64,000 bases of DNA from Pseudomonas peradeniyensis (GCF_014268935.2 NZ_JABWRJ020000001.1:1612001-1676000), one strand, 5' to 3'; positions 9,530 through 18,841 are shown, counted from the first letter of the stretch. Notes: generated by a model from the sequence alone, not told the origin. Made by a program: numbers and translations.

Positions 9530-10954
9530 ATGCAAAGCAAACTTCTGATCAATGGTGCCCTGGTAGCCGGTGAAGGCGACGAGCTGGCCGTGTACAACCC
9601 CTCCCTGGGCAGCGTCCTGGTGCAAACCACCGAGGCCAGCCAAGCCCAGGTCGAGGCCGCGGTGCAAGGCGCCGATGCAGCCTTCGAAGCCTGGTCGCAA
9701 ACCCCGCCCAAGGACCGCGCGGCGCTGCTGCTCAAGCTCGCCGACAGCATCGATGCCCAGGCAGCGGTGTTCGCGCGCCTGGAAGCCGACAACTGCGGCA
9801 AGCCCTACACCGCCGTGCTGCAGGACGAGCTGCCGGCGGTGTCGGACGTATTCCGCTTCTTCGCCGGCGCCGTGCGTTGCCTGCAAGGCTCGGCCGGGGG
9901 CGAGTACATCCCGGGGCACACCTCGATGATTCGCCGCGATGCGGTCGGCGTGGTCGCCTCCATCGCACCGTGGAACTACCCCTTGCTGATGGCGGCCTGG
10001 AAACTCGGCCCCGCCTTGGCAGGTGGCAACACCGTGGTGCTGAAACCCTCGGAACACACGCCGATGACCACCCTGAAACTGGGTGAACTGCTGGCCGAGA
10101 TCTTCCCTGCCGGCGTGGTCAACATCGTCCATGGTCGGGGGGCCACGGTTGGTGAGCCGCTGACCAGCCACGCCAAGGTGCGCATGGTGTCGCTGACCGG
10201 CTCCGTGCGCACCGGCAGCCGGATCATCGAGGGCACCGCCGACAGCGTCAAACGCATGCACATGGAACTGGGCGGCAAGGCCCCCGTGTTGATCTTCGAC
10301 GATGCCGATATCGACGCGGCCGTCGAAGGCATTCGTGCCTTTGGCTTCTACAACGCAGGCCAGGACTGTACCGCCGCGTGCCGCCTGTATGTGCAGAAGT
10401 CGGTGTACCCGGAGTTCGTGCGCAAGCTCGGCGAGGCCGTGGCCAGCATCAAGTGCGGGCTGCAGGATGATCCCTCGACCGAGATGGGGCCGCTGATCAC
10501 CGAAGAGCACCTGGGCCGTGTCGAGGGCTTCGTCAAGCGTGCCCGCGAAGTGCCTCATATCGAAGTCATCACCGGTGGCAAGCGCGCCGCTGGTAGCGGG
10601 TTCTTCTTCGAACCGACGGTCCTGGCCGGTGCCCGCCAGGACGACGAGGTGGTGTGCCGGGAGATCTTCGGCCCGGTGGTGACGGTCTCGTCGTTCGAGG
10701 ACGAAGCCCAGGCGCTGGCCTGGGCCAATGACTCCGACTACGGCCTGGCCTCTTCGGTGTGGACCGCCGATGTCGGCCGCGCCCATCGCCTGGCTGCGCG
10801 CCTGCAATACGGCTGCACCTGGGTCAATACCCATTTCATGCTGGTCAGCGAGATGCCCCATGGCGGCGTGAAGCTGTCCGGCTATGGCAAGGACCTGTCC
10901 ATGTATGGCCTGGAAGACTACACCGTGGTGCGCCACGTGATGTTCAAGCACTGA
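9530..10954 (+). CDS. NAD-dependent aldehyde dehydrogenase, aminobutyraldehyde dehydrogenase-like
   Basis: A 474-residue aldehyde dehydrogenase with the catalytic cysteine in GQDCTAA (residue 280), the general-base glutamate in MELGGK (246) and the cofactor region [10 protein letters not shown]. The sequence as a whole resembles gamma-aminobutyraldehyde dehydrogenases (PatD/YdcW type), so an omega-amino aldehyde is a likely substrate. The ATG at 9530 is preferred over the one at 9515 because only it has a GCGAG-type ribosome site. It is followed by two aminotransferases, which could make or remove the amine at the same carbon. Confidence 0.87.
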   Translation: MQSKLLINGALVAGEGDELAVYNPSLGSVLVQTTEASQAQVEAAVQGADAAFEAWSQTPPKDRAALLLKLADSIDAQAAVFARLEADNCGKPYTAVLQDELPAVSDVFRFFAGAVRCLQGSAGGEYIPGHTSMIRRDAVGVVASIAPWNYPLLMAAWKLGPALAGGNTVVLKPSEHTPMTTLKLGELLAEIFPAGVVNIVHGRGATVGEPLTSHAKVRMVSLTGSVRTGSRIIEGTADSVKRMHMELGGKAPVLIFDDADIDAAVEGIRAFGFYNAGQDCTAACRLYVQKSVYPEFVRKLGEAVASIKCGLQDDPSTEMGPLITEEHLGRVEGFVKRAREVPHIEVITGGKRAAGSGFFFEPTVLAGARQDDEVVCREIFGPVVTVSSFEDEAQALAWANDSDYGLASSVWTADVGRAHRLAARLQYGCTWVNTHFMLVSEMPHGGVKLSGYGKDLSMYGLEDYTVVRHVMFKH

Positions 10955-10997
10955 TAGCGCCAAGCAAACGTTGCCCGATCACTTCAAGAGGTTATGC

Positions 10998-12251
10998 ATG
11001 AACAACATCGAGACATTCGAACGGCTCGAGTCCAACGTGCGGATGTATTGCCGCGACCTGCCCCTGGTCTTCGATACCGCCCAGGGCAGCAAGATCCGCG
11101 GCGAGGATGGCCGCGAGTACCTGGACTTCTTTGCCGGCGCCGGCGCCCTGAACTATGGCCACAACGACCCGCGCATGCGCGATGCGCTGATCGCGTACCT
11201 GTCGGCCAACGGCGTGACCCACGCGCTGGACCTGCACACCACCACCAAGCGCCAGTTCCTCGAGGCGCTGGAACGCGACTTGCTCAAGCCGCGCGGCTGG
11301 GACTACAAGGTGCAGTTCACCGGCCCGACCGGCGCCGATGCCGTCGAGGCCACATTGAAACTGGCGCGCAAGGCGACCGGGCGGAGCAAGATCGTGTCGT
11401 TCTATGGTGCCTACCACGGCATGACGGCCGGTGCGCTGGCCGTTACCGGCAACCGCACCCGGCGCGGCCCGGGGCTGTCCACCGACGTGGTGTTCGTGCC
11501 CTACGAAGACAGCCCCTACGGTGAGTTCGACAGCATCGGCTTCCTCGAGCGCCTGGCCAACGACCAGGGCAGCGGCTCGGAATTGCCCGCGGCGGTGATC
11601 GTCGAATCCGTGCAGATCCAGGCTGGTGTGTACGTGGCCTCAAACCAATGGTTGCAGCGCCTGCGCCAGTGGACCCGGGCGCATGGGGTATTGCTGATCT
11701 GCGACGAGATCCAGGCTGGCTGCGGCCGCACCGGTGACTTCTTCGGTTTCGAGCGCTCCGGGGTGGTCCCCGACCTGATCACCTGCGCCAAATCGATCGG
11801 TGGCTATGGCCTGCCCATGGCCATCGTGTTGATCGGCGCCGGGCTTGATGTCTGGGAGCCGGGCGATCATATCGGCACCTTCCGCGGCAACCAGTTGGCG
11901 TTCCTCACCGCCCAGATCGCCCTCGGCTATTGGCGCGACGAGCAGTTCCTGAAGTTGCTGGCCGCCAACTGCGCAGCCATGGAACGCGCGGTCGCCAGCT
12001 ATGCCGAGATTCCAGGAGTCGCCTCCGCGCGCTGCCGCGGCATGATCGCCGGCATCGATTTCGGCCGCGGCAACGTGGCCTTGGCCAAGGATGCCCAGCA
12101 GCGCGTGCTGCAGGCGGGCGTGCTGGTCGACCGCTGCGGTCCGAACGGCGAGATCATCAAGCTGATGCCACCGGTGAACACCCCGACCGAGCAGCTCGAA
12201 CAGGGCCTCAAGGCGTTCGGCGAAGCGGTCGCGGCAGCGCTTGGTCTGTAA
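10998..12251 (+). CDS. class-III aminotransferase, diaminobutyrate aminotransferase (EctB)-like
   Basis: A 417-residue PLP enzyme of fold type I. The PLP lysine is K265 (CAKSIGGYG), the aspartate for the pyridine nitrogen is in LLICDEIQAGCGRTG (about 236), and the phosphate-binding TGPTGADAVE lies near 108-117. The N-terminus (FERLESNVRMYCRDLP) and TGPTGADAVEA region resemble EctB-type diaminobutyrate--2-oxoglutarate aminotransferases. No ectA or ectC is nearby, so ectoine synthesis is not supported. The ATG at 10998 has AAGAGG 6 nt upstream. It is probably in one operon with the aldehyde dehydrogenase and the next aminotransferase. The true amino donor is unknown. Confidence 0.82.
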   Translation: MNNIETFERLESNVRMYCRDLPLVFDTAQGSKIRGEDGREYLDFFAGAGALNYGHNDPRMRDALIAYLSANGVTHALDLHTTTKRQFLEALERDLLKPRGWDYKVQFTGPTGADAVEATLKLARKATGRSKIVSFYGAYHGMTAGALAVTGNRTRRGPGLSTDVVFVPYEDSPYGEFDSIGFLERLANDQGSGSELPAAVIVESVQIQAGVYVASNQWLQRLRQWTRAHGVLLICDEIQAGCGRTGDFFGFERSGVVPDLITCAKSIGGYGLPMAIVLIGAGLDVWEPGDHIGTFRGNQLAFLTAQIALGYWRDEQFLKLLAANCAAMERAVASYAEIPGVASARCRGMIAGIDFGRGNVALAKDAQQRVLQAGVLVDRCGPNGEIIKLMPPVNTPTEQLEQGLKAFGEAVAAALGL

Positions 12252-12268
12252 CCGCAGGATCCTGCCGT

Positions 12269-12294
12269 GCGTCCCGTGACGATCCACGGGGCGC
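12269..12294 (+). terminator. hairpin between the two aminotransferase genes
   Basis: A 10-bp stem (GCGTCCCGTG with CACGGGGCGC, one G-T pair) around a 6-nt loop. No T-run follows, so this may be a pausing or mRNA-stability element rather than a true terminator. Confidence 0.4.
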
Positions 12295-12347
12295 AGGCAA
12301 CCTGCTCACTTGCGGGCGATCGAAGCCTGCGACAGGAACATGAACCA

Positions 12348-13727
12348 ATGAACACGCTCACTGCAACCGCGCGCAACGATCTGGCAGCGCTCATTCACCC
12401 CAACACCAACCTGGCCCAGCATCAGGAAATCGGGCCGTTGGTCATCACCGCAGGCGACGGTGTGCGGGTCTTCGACGAACAGGGCAATACCTATATCGAA
12501 GCCATGTCGGGCCTGTGGAGCGTTGCCCTGGGTTTCAGCGAACAGCGCCTGGTCGACGCCGCCGTCGAGCAGCTCAGGCAACTGCCCTACTACCACAGCT
12601 TCAGCCACAAGACCAACGCCCCGGCCGCGGCGCTCGCCGCCAAGCTGGCGGAGCTTGCGCCCGGCGATCTGAACCATGTGTTCTTCACCAACTCAGGGTC
12701 CGAGGCCAACGACTCGGTGGTAAAGATGGTCTGGTACGTGAACAACGCACTGGGCAAGCCCGCCAAGAAGAAGTTCATCTCGCGCCAGCAGGCCTATCAC
12801 GGCGCCACCGTCGCCTGCGCCAGCTTGAGCGGCATCCCGTCGATGCACCGTGATTTCGATCTGCCGGCCATCCCGGTGCATCACCTGACCTGCCCGAACT
12901 TCTATCGATTCGGCCGGCCTGGCGAGACCGAGAAAGCCTTTTCGGCGCGCCTGGCGGACGAGCTGGAGCATTACATCCTCGACGAAGGCCCGGAAACCAT
13001 CGCGGCATTCATCGGCGAACCGGTGATGGCCGCAGGTGGTGTGATTCCTCCTCCCCAAGGCTACTGGGCAGCGATCCAGGCGGTGTGCAGACGCTACGAC
13101 ATCCTCGTGGTGATCGACGAGATCATCACCGGCTTCGGCAGGCTTGGCACGATGTTCGGCGCCGAGCTGTACGGGATCCAGCCCGACATCATGGTGCTAT
13201 CCAAACAGCTCACCTCGTCCTATCAGCCCCTGGCCGCCGTGCTGGTGTCCGATGCCATCCATGATGTCCTGCTCAGCCAGAGCCAGCGTTTGGGGGGCTT
13301 CGCCCATGGCCTGACCTGCACGGCTCATCCCGTCGCCACTGCGGTGGCGCTGGAAAATATCCGCATCATCGAAGAGCGCGACCTGGTGGGCCAGGTCCAG
13401 CGCCTGGCCCCTGAATTCCAGCGCCGTCTGCGCGCATTCGCCGACCATCCGCTGGTGGGCGATGTGCGCGGTATCGGGCTGGTGGGCGCCATCGAACTGG
13501 TGGCGAACAAGACCACCGGCCAACCGTTCGCCGAGCCCGGCACCTTGGGTGGCTATGTGTTCAAACAGGCGCACAAGCACGGGCTGATCATTCGCGCCAT
13601 CTACGACACGATCGCCTTCTGTCCGCCGTTGATCTGCACCCAGCCCGATATCGAGGCGATCTTCAGCGCCTTCGAACGCACGCTGGCCGACGCGACTGAC
13701 TGGGCCCGCGCACAGAACCTGTTGTAG
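12348..13727 (+). CDS. class-III aminotransferase (omega-amino acid/putrescine:pyruvate type)
   Basis: A 459-residue fold-type-I PLP aminotransferase. The PLP lysine is K286 (VLSKQLTSSYQP), the aspartate is in VVIDEIITGFGR (about 257), and GSEAND near 118 binds the phosphate. The sequence pattern is that of the omega-transaminase group, which includes SpuC-like putrescine:pyruvate enzymes. The ATG at 12348 is chosen because it gives the family N-terminus and has AGGA upstream; an ATG at 12340 is out of frame and stops at once. It is not a recent duplicate of the preceding aminotransferase, because the motifs differ, so two separate amino-transfer steps are likely. Confidence 0.84.
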   Translation: MNTLTATARNDLAALIHPNTNLAQHQEIGPLVITAGDGVRVFDEQGNTYIEAMSGLWSVALGFSEQRLVDAAVEQLRQLPYYHSFSHKTNAPAAALAAKLAELAPGDLNHVFFTNSGSEANDSVVKMVWYVNNALGKPAKKKFISRQQAYHGATVACASLSGIPSMHRDFDLPAIPVHHLTCPNFYRFGRPGETEKAFSARLADELEHYILDEGPETIAAFIGEPVMAAGGVIPPPQGYWAAIQAVCRRYDILVVIDEIITGFGRLGTMFGAELYGIQPDIMVLSKQLTSSYQPLAAVLVSDAIHDVLLSQSQRLGGFAHGLTCTAHPVATAVALENIRIIEERDLVGQVQRLAPEFQRRLRAFADHPLVGDVRGIGLVGAIELVANKTTGQPFAEPGTLGGYVFKQAHKHGLIIRAIYDTIAFCPPLICTQPDIEAIFSAFERTLADATDWARAQNLL

Positions 13728-13784
13728 GCGAAGGACTGCGCCCGCGTCCTGGACACCTAAAACAAAAATCATGAGGGTTGGAAT

Positions 13785-14711
13785 GTGAGCACACAAAATG
13801 ACCAGCGCTTCGACTTCGATGTATCGGTAGTCGGGCTCGGCGCCATGGGCACGATCATGGCCCATGCATTTCTCAAGCAAGGCAAACGCGTGGCGGTGTG
13901 GAACCGATCGCCTGGCAAAGCAGCGGCGCTGGTCGCCGCTGGCGCTCAGCTGTGCGACTCGGCTCACGCCGCGCTCAGCGCCAGCCCGGTCACGGTCTTC
14001 GTGCTGCTGGACGACCAGGCGACCCACGGCGTGCTTGGCATGCCGGGGGTGATGACTGCGCTCGCAGGTCGCACAGTGGTCGATTACACCACCAACGGCC
14101 GCGACGAGGGCCTGGCGCTCCAGGCGCTGGTCAACGCCGCTGGCGGCCTGTACGTCAAAGGGATGATCGTGGCCTACCCGCGCAACGTCGGTCATCGCCA
14201 GAGCCACACCCTGCATACCGGAGACCGTGAGGGTTTCGAGCAGCATCGGGCGCTGCTCGAAGCGCTGGCCGGTCAAACGATGTTCCTGCCTTGGGACGAA
14301 GCACTGGCCTTTGCCACCGTGCTCCACGCTCAGGCATTCGCCACGATGGTGGCGTTCTTCGAGGCCGTGGGCGCGAGCGAGCGATTCGGCCTGCCGGTGG
14401 CGAAGACGGCCAGGCTGCTGCTCGACACATCACGGTTTTTCATCAGCGATGCGCTCGAGGAAGCGGTACGCCGGCTGGAAGCGCAGGATTTCGCAGGCGC
14501 TCAGGGCAGGCTCGATGTGCATGTCGGCGCCTTCGCCCACATCGCCCAGTCGCTGCACGCGCAAGGGGCCTGGACGCCGGTCTTCGACGCCGTATGCGGG
14601 GTCGTGCAGCGTGCCGAATCCATGGGCTACGGCGATCAGGACATCGTGGCGGCCACCCAGGTGTTCGCAGCGGCCAACCCTCCCGAAACGGCCGCACAAA
14701 GGACCATTTAG
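13785..14711 (+). CDS. NAD(P)-binding dehydrogenase, 3-hydroxyisobutyrate dehydrogenase/imine reductase-like
   Basis: A 308-residue two-domain dehydrogenase. The Rossmann motif GLGAMG is at about residues 18-23, with an R-type NADPH pocket (WNRSPGKA). The segment VVDYTTNGRDEG and the YPRNVGH...LHTGD stretch resemble imine reductases more than classical 3-hydroxyisobutyrate dehydrogenases, whose catalytic lysine is not evident. The start is a GTG; the ATG overlapping it is followed directly by a stop. The place at the end of an amine/aldehyde cluster fits reduction of an imine or cyclic imine formed from an amino aldehyde. The function is inferred. Confidence 0.75.
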   Translation: MSTQNDQRFDFDVSVVGLGAMGTIMAHAFLKQGKRVAVWNRSPGKAAALVAAGAQLCDSAHAALSASPVTVFVLLDDQATHGVLGMPGVMTALAGRTVVDYTTNGRDEGLALQALVNAAGGLYVKGMIVAYPRNVGHRQSHTLHTGDREGFEQHRALLEALAGQTMFLPWDEALAFATVLHAQAFATMVAFFEAVGASERFGLPVAKTARLLLDTSRFFISDALEEAVRRLEAQDFAGAQGRLDVHVGAFAHIAQSLHAQGAWTPVFDAVCGVVQRAESMGYGDQDIVAATQVFAAANPPETAAQRTI

Positions 14712-14789
14712 TGGCGCGCTTTATCAAGCTTTAGCCAACGCCACGGACCAGACTCGACGGTAATTACAAAAACAAAGCTGGAGGTTTCC

Positions 14790-14939
14790 ATGCGTCTTTT
14801 TGCCTTACTAGTTGCCAGCGTGACACTTGCCCTGTTCCTGACGGCGGTCTACGCCCAGCGGTCTGCCATGGCCAATCGATCGGGTGCGCACGCGGCGCAC
14901 CCGATCGCGAGCATCGGCGATATCTTCCGGGGTTACTAG
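14790..14939 (+). CDS. 49-residue exported or membrane peptide
   Basis: A short gene with a near-perfect GGAGG ribosome site 5 nt before its ATG. The product starts MRLFALLVASVTLALFLTAVYA, a plausible signal peptide or single membrane helix. The polar tail of about 27 residues begins QRSAMANRSG and ends IFRGY. I recognise no family. It follows the imine-reductase-like gene by 78 nt on the same strand. A perfect 13-bp inverted repeat lies inside its coding sequence. It could be a small transporter subunit, a secreted peptide or a leader peptide. Confidence 0.6.
   Translation: MRLFALLVASVTLALFLTAVYAQRSAMANRSGAHAAHPIASIGDIFRGY
14877..14907. repeat. perfect 13-bp inverted repeat inside the peptide gene
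   Basis: CGATCGGGTGCGC and its exact reverse complement flank a 5-nt loop. No T-run follows. It encodes residues 30-39 of the small peptide, so it may act in the mRNA or be a protein-binding site. Confidence 0.7.
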
Positions 14940-14988
14940 GCAGCATGCCGAACGTTTCGCTCCCGTCACAGGCAAGCTGGCTCTCACA

Positions 14989-15050
14989 GGAATGCGCGAG
15001 CCGGCTTGTCGTTGCGACAACCCCTGACGATGGGACGCAAAGCGGCCCCC
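14989..15050. repeat. REP-like repeat downstream of lvaE
   Basis: It contains GAGCCGGCTTG and, about 40 nt on, GATGGGACGCAAAGCGGCCCC. The same two blocks recur at 31101-31144. Palindromic GC-rich elements of this kind are scattered between genes in Pseudomonas. It lies between two convergent genes, where it may also help end transcription. Confidence 0.6.
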
Positions 15051-15082
15051 GTCACCAGACGATCTGACGCCAGGTACAGTGC

Positions 15083-16777
15083 CTACCTGAAGTCCGGCGG
15101 CGACTGGAACGCCTCTTCTTTGGGTGATGCAGCAGATTCGACCGGGCCGGCGGCCGCTTGGCGAGCCCATTCGCGCAGGACGAACTTCTGGATCTTGCCG
15201 GTGGCCGTCTTGGGCAGCTCCACCAACGAGACATGCCGCGGCGCCTTGAAGTGCGCCAGGCGCTCGCGACACCAGCGGATCAGGTCTTCCCCCGAGATAC
15301 CCGCCTGGGCCTCTGCACACAGGGTGACGAAGGCATGCGGGGTTTCGCCCCAGCGCGAATCGGGCCGCGCCACCACGGCAGCCTCGAGCACCTCGGGATG
15401 CTGGTAGAGCACCTCCTCGATCTCCAGCGAACTGATGTTCTCGCCGCCGGAAATGATGATGTCCTTGGCCCGATCCTTGATCTCCACATAACCATCAGGG
15501 TGCAGCACGGCCAGGTCGCCCGTGTGCAGCCAGCCGCCAGCCAGGGCGCTGCGGGTGGCTTCGGGATTGTGCAGGTAGCCTTTCATCACCGTGTTGCCGC
15601 GCACCACCAGCTCGCCCAGGGTCGCCCCGTCGGCGGGAACCGGCTGGCCGCTACCGGTATCCAGCACCGTGGCTTCCTCGAGCATCGGATGGGCCACGCC
15701 CTGGCGGCTCATGAACCGCGCGCGAGCCACCAGCGGCAGCTCGTCGACGCCTGGCTGCCACAGGCACAAGGTACTGGGGCCATAGCTTTCGGTCATGCCA
15801 TAGGCGTGGGTGATGCTGAAGCCACGCGCCTCCATGGCGGCGATCACCGCGCTGGGCGGTGCGGCGCCACCAGTGATCACCGACACCGCCTGGGACGGCG
15901 CGGCGCCTGCCGGAGCATGGATCAGCATCGACATCACCACCGGCGCGGCGCTCAGGTGGGTCACGCCATGCTCGGCGATGGCGGCGTGAATCGCCTCGGG
16001 CTGCACCTTGCGCAGGCACACATGGCTGCCGCCCGACAGGGTCACCGCCCAGGTATGGCTCCAGCCGTTGCAGTGGAACATCGGCAAGGTCCACAGGTAG
16101 ACACTGCGCGGGCCGAGCTGGAAGATCAGCGCCCCGGCGCAGGCATTGAGGTAGGCGCCGCGGTGATGCAGCACCACGCCCTTGGGATCGCCGGTTGTGC
16201 CGGAGGTGTAGTTGATGGCGATCGACTGCCATTCGTTGTGCGGCGCGCTCAACGGCCGGTTGCCATCGCCCTGGGCCAGGAAGCTTTCGTAGTCCAGGTC
16301 CGGCGCCAGGTCGGCGCCCTCGGCCTGGGTATCATCGATGCCCACCAGCAGCGGTGGCGTGTCCAGCATCGCCAGCGCCTGGTGGACCACCGCGCCGAAC
16401 TCGCGATCGCACAACAGTACCCTGGCCGCGCAATGGCGTAGGATGAACGCGATGCTGCGTGCCTCCAGGCGGATATTGATGCACACCAGCACGGCACCCG
16501 CACCCGGCACGCCATAGTGCGCCTCGAGCATCTCGGGGATGTTCGGCGCCAGGATCGCCACGCGCTCGCCCGGCTGCACGCCGACCCGCTCCAGGGCGCT
16601 GGCCAGGGCCCGGCTGCGCTGGTGCAAATGCTGGTAGGTGTAGCGGCGGTCGCCGTACACCACTGCGTCGCGCTGCGGATAGACCTGCGCGGCGCGCTTG
16701 AGGAACGACAGTGGTGACAGCGGCACGTGGTTGGCCGCATTCGGGGCCAGTTCGTGTTCCAGGCTCGGGGTCATCAT
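15083..16777 (-). CDS. lvaE: acyl-CoA synthetase of the levulinate pathway (LvaE)
   Basis: A 564-residue AMP-forming acid-CoA ligase. The P-loop-like motif YTSGTTGDPKGV lies in the middle of the N-terminal domain; GMTESYGP, the hinge-region aspartate (HTGDLAV) and the C-terminal catalytic lysine in PKTATGKIQK are present. In the known P. putida pathway LvaE activates levulinate (and 4-hydroxyvalerate) to the CoA thioester. I chose the ATG at 16777 because GAAGGA stands 6 nt upstream; the frame runs on to 16930 without support. The order lvaA-B-C-D-E on one strand with divergent lvaR matches the P. putida locus, but no lvaF or lvaG follows. Confidence 0.88.
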   Translation of the reverse strand: MMTPSLEHELAPNAANHVPLSPLSFLKRAAQVYPQRDAVVYGDRRYTYQHLHQRSRALASALERVGVQPGERVAILAPNIPEMLEAHYGVPGAGAVLVCINIRLEARSIAFILRHCAARVLLCDREFGAVVHQALAMLDTPPLLVGIDDTQAEGADLAPDLDYESFLAQGDGNRPLSAPHNEWQSIAINYTSGTTGDPKGVVLHHRGAYLNACAGALIFQLGPRSVYLWTLPMFHCNGWSHTWAVTLSGGSHVCLRKVQPEAIHAAIAEHGVTHLSAAPVVMSMLIHAPAGAAPSQAVSVITGGAAPPSAVIAAMEARGFSITHAYGMTESYGPSTLCLWQPGVDELPLVARARFMSRQGVAHPMLEEATVLDTGSGQPVPADGATLGELVVRGNTVMKGYLHNPEATRSALAGGWLHTGDLAVLHPDGYVEIKDRAKDIIISGGENISSLEIEEVLYQHPEVLEAAVVARPDSRWGETPHAFVTLCAEAQAGISGEDLIRWCRERLAHFKAPRHVSLVELPKTATGKIQKFVLREWARQAAAGPVESAASPKEEAFQSPPDFR

Positions 16778-16901
16778 GACGGGTCCTTCGTCCATGGGCA
16801 GTTCAACGGTTGCACGCACATAACTACCTCTGTTTCTTGTTGTTCTTGACCGGCACAGCCGGTGCCATTCATCGCGGGGTTTGCAAGGCTGGGGGGTGTA
16901 T

Positions 16902-17669
16902 CTACAGGCTGCTGCACAGGTGGCCGCCATCGACCACGATCTCGCTGCCGCTCATGCCGCGGCCGGCGTCACTGGCGAGCAGCAGCAAGGCGCCGTCCAG
17001 GTCCGCCGGCTGGCTGAAGCGCCGGCTCGGAATACGCGCGCGCAACTTCTGCCCCGCGTCGCTGGCCAGGAACGCCTCGTTCAGGTCGGTCATCACGTAC
17101 CCCGGCGCCAGGGCGTTCACGCGGATGCCATGGCGCGCCAGCTCCAGGGCCATGGCCCGGGTCAGGTGCGCCAGGCCGGCCTTGGCCGCCAGATAAGGAC
17201 CGACGGCGCCGGCCACCCGGCTGGCGAGGATCGAGGTGACATTGATCAGGCTGCCGCCCTGCCCTGCGGCGACCATGCGCCGCGCGCTTTCCTGGGCCAC
17301 CGTCCAGGCACCCTTGAGGTTGGTGTCGAGCACGCGGTCCCAACTGCCATCGTCGCAGTCGAGCAGCGCCTGGCTGTCGCTCACCCCGGCATTGTTGACC
17401 AGCACATCCAGCGCGCCGGCGGCATCGAGCACCCGGCAGACATCGTCACGGCTGGTTACATCGAGGGCATAGGCGCGGGCACGGCCGCCGCTGGCCTGGA
17501 TGGTCTCGACCAGGGCCTGCAACGGCGCCTCGCGCCGGGCGGTGACCAGCACCTCGGCGCCAGCGGCCGCCAGGGTCTGGGCAAAGTGCCGGCCCAGGCC
17601 ACTGGAGGCCCCGGTCACCAGGGCGCGACGGCCATCGAGAGAGAACAGTCGAGCAAGCTGCGGCTGCAT
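16902..17669 (-). CDS. lvaD: short-chain dehydrogenase of the levulinate pathway (LvaD)
   Basis: A 255-residue SDR. The NAD(P) motif TGASSGLGRHFA starts at residue 19, NNAG is near 93-96, and the Ser-Tyr-Lys triad is seen in NVTSILAS and YLAAKAG. In P. putida LvaD reduces the 4-keto group of levulinyl-CoA to 4-hydroxyvaleryl-CoA. The start overlaps the lvaC stop by one base, which indicates tight coupling. The assignment rests on family plus the exact operon order. Confidence 0.86.
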   Translation of the reverse strand: MQPQLARLFSLDGRRALVTGASSGLGRHFAQTLAAAGAEVLVTARREAPLQALVETIQASGGRARAYALDVTSRDDVCRVLDAAGALDVLVNNAGVSDSQALLDCDDGSWDRVLDTNLKGAWTVAQESARRMVAAGQGGSLINVTSILASRVAGAVGPYLAAKAGLAHLTRAMALELARHGIRVNALAPGYVMTDLNEAFLASDAGQKLRARIPSRRFSQPADLDGALLLLASDAGRGMSGSEIVVDGGHLCSSL

Positions 17670-18841
17670 CAGTGACCTCCCGGGCGCTGTTCAAGAAGCT
17701 TCTTCGCCAGGCTCATGCGGTGCACTTCACTCGGACCGTCATAGATGCGGAACGGCCGGATATCGCGGAAGATCCGCTCCACCACCGTGTCCCCGGTCAC
17801 ACCGCGCCCGCCCAGCACCTGCATCGAGCGATCGACCACCCGCCACAGCGCCTCGGAGCTGATCACCTTGGCCATGCTCGATTCGACATTGCCCCGCTCG
17901 CCCTGGTCGAGCACCCAGGCGCAGTGCCACACCGCCAGGCGTACCACATGCAGGTCCATCATGTTGTCGGCGAGCATGAAGCCCACCCCCTGGTGCTCGC
18001 CCAGCGGCTTGCCAAACGCGCCGCGGGTGCGCGCGTAGTCGCAGGCGATGTCATGGGCCCGTCGCGCGGCACCGAGCCAGCGCATGCAGTGGGTCAGCCG
18101 TGCCGGCGCCAGACGCACCTGGGCATAGCGGAAGCCCTTGCCGATCTCGCCGAGCACATCGCTCGCCGGGATCCGCAGGTTGTCGAAACGCAGTTGCCCG
18201 TGGCCACCCGTGAAGCAGCTGTCCAGCGTATCCAGCTGACGCTCGTGGATGATCCCTTCACGCTGCATGTCGGTAAGGAACATGGTCGCCGAGCCATCCT
18301 CCATGCGGGCCATGATGATGGCGAACCCGGCGCCGTCGGCCCCGGTGATCAACCATTTACGGCCGTTGATCAGGTAGTCGTCGCCATCGCGGGTGGCGGT
18401 TGTACGCAGCATCGATGGATCAGACCCCGAGCCCGGCGCCGGTTCGGTCATGGCGAAGCACGAACGCACGTGCCCCTGGACCAAAGGCCGTAGCCAGCGG
18501 TCCTTCTGCGCTTCGGTGGCCACCACGTCCATCAGGTGGATGTTGCCTTCGTCCGGGGCATGGATATTCAGCGCCACCGGGCCCAGGGGCGAGTAGCCGG
18601 CCTCTTCGAAAACGATCGCCTTGGCGGCATGGCTCAGGCCCAGCCCACCCATTTCGCGGCTGGCGTGGGGCGTCAGCAGGCCTGCGGCCTGGGCGAGGGC
18701 CTGCAGGTCCCGACGCAGGGCGTCGCTGGGGCCGTGGCCTTCCTGGCGTGGGTCGTTTTCGAACGGGATGACCTGTTCGGCAATGAAGGTGCGGGTTCTG
18801 GCCTGCAGTTCGAGCAGTTCGTCTGGGAGGGGGAAGTTCAT
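17669..18841 (-). CDS. lvaC: acyl-CoA dehydrogenase-like protein of the levulinate pathway (LvaC)
   Basis: A 390-residue member of the acyl-CoA dehydrogenase (ACAD10/11-like) family. The FAD/substrate segment CFAMTEPAPGSGSDPSML lies near 132-149 and the C-terminal helical domain includes QVLGGRGVTGDTVVERIFRD. In P. putida LvaC removes the 4-phosphate of 4-phosphovaleryl-CoA and so helps convert it, through pentenoyl-CoA, to 3-hydroxyvaleryl-CoA; it does not act as a simple dehydrogenase. The coupling to lvaD and closeness to the lvaA kinase gene support this role. Confidence 0.87.
   Translation of the reverse strand: MNFPLPDELLELQARTRTFIAEQVIPFENDPRQEGHGPSDALRRDLQALAQAAGLLTPHASREMGGLGLSHAAKAIVFEEAGYSPLGPVALNIHAPDEGNIHLMDVVATEAQKDRWLRPLVQGHVRSCFAMTEPAPGSGSDPSMLRTTATRDGDDYLINGRKWLITGADGAGFAIIMARMEDGSATMFLTDMQREGIIHERQLDTLDSCFTGGHGQLRFDNLRIPASDVLGEIGKGFRYAQVRLAPARLTHCMRWLGAARRAHDIACDYARTRGAFGKPLGEHQGVGFMLADNMMDLHVVRLAVWHCAWVLDQGERGNVESSMAKVISSEALWRVVDRSMQVLGGRGVTGDTVVERIFRDIRPFRIYDGPSEVHRMSLAKKLLEQRPGGH

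Noticed and set aside
9359..10963. 534-codon open frame on the minus strand opposite the aldehyde dehydrogenase
   Set aside because: It mirrors the real gene in a high-GC region, is rich in His, Gly and Arg without motifs, and the plus strand has full catalytic motifs and a ribosome site.
10998..12251. Ectoine biosynthesis, from the EctB-like aminotransferase and the PhyH (EctD superfamily) gene
   Set aside because: No ectA or ectC in the window and the surrounding enzymes fit catabolism or another route.
15158..16441. 427-codon frame on the plus strand opposite lvaE
   Set aside because: Antisense shadow of a clear AMP-ligase gene; composition is not protein-like.
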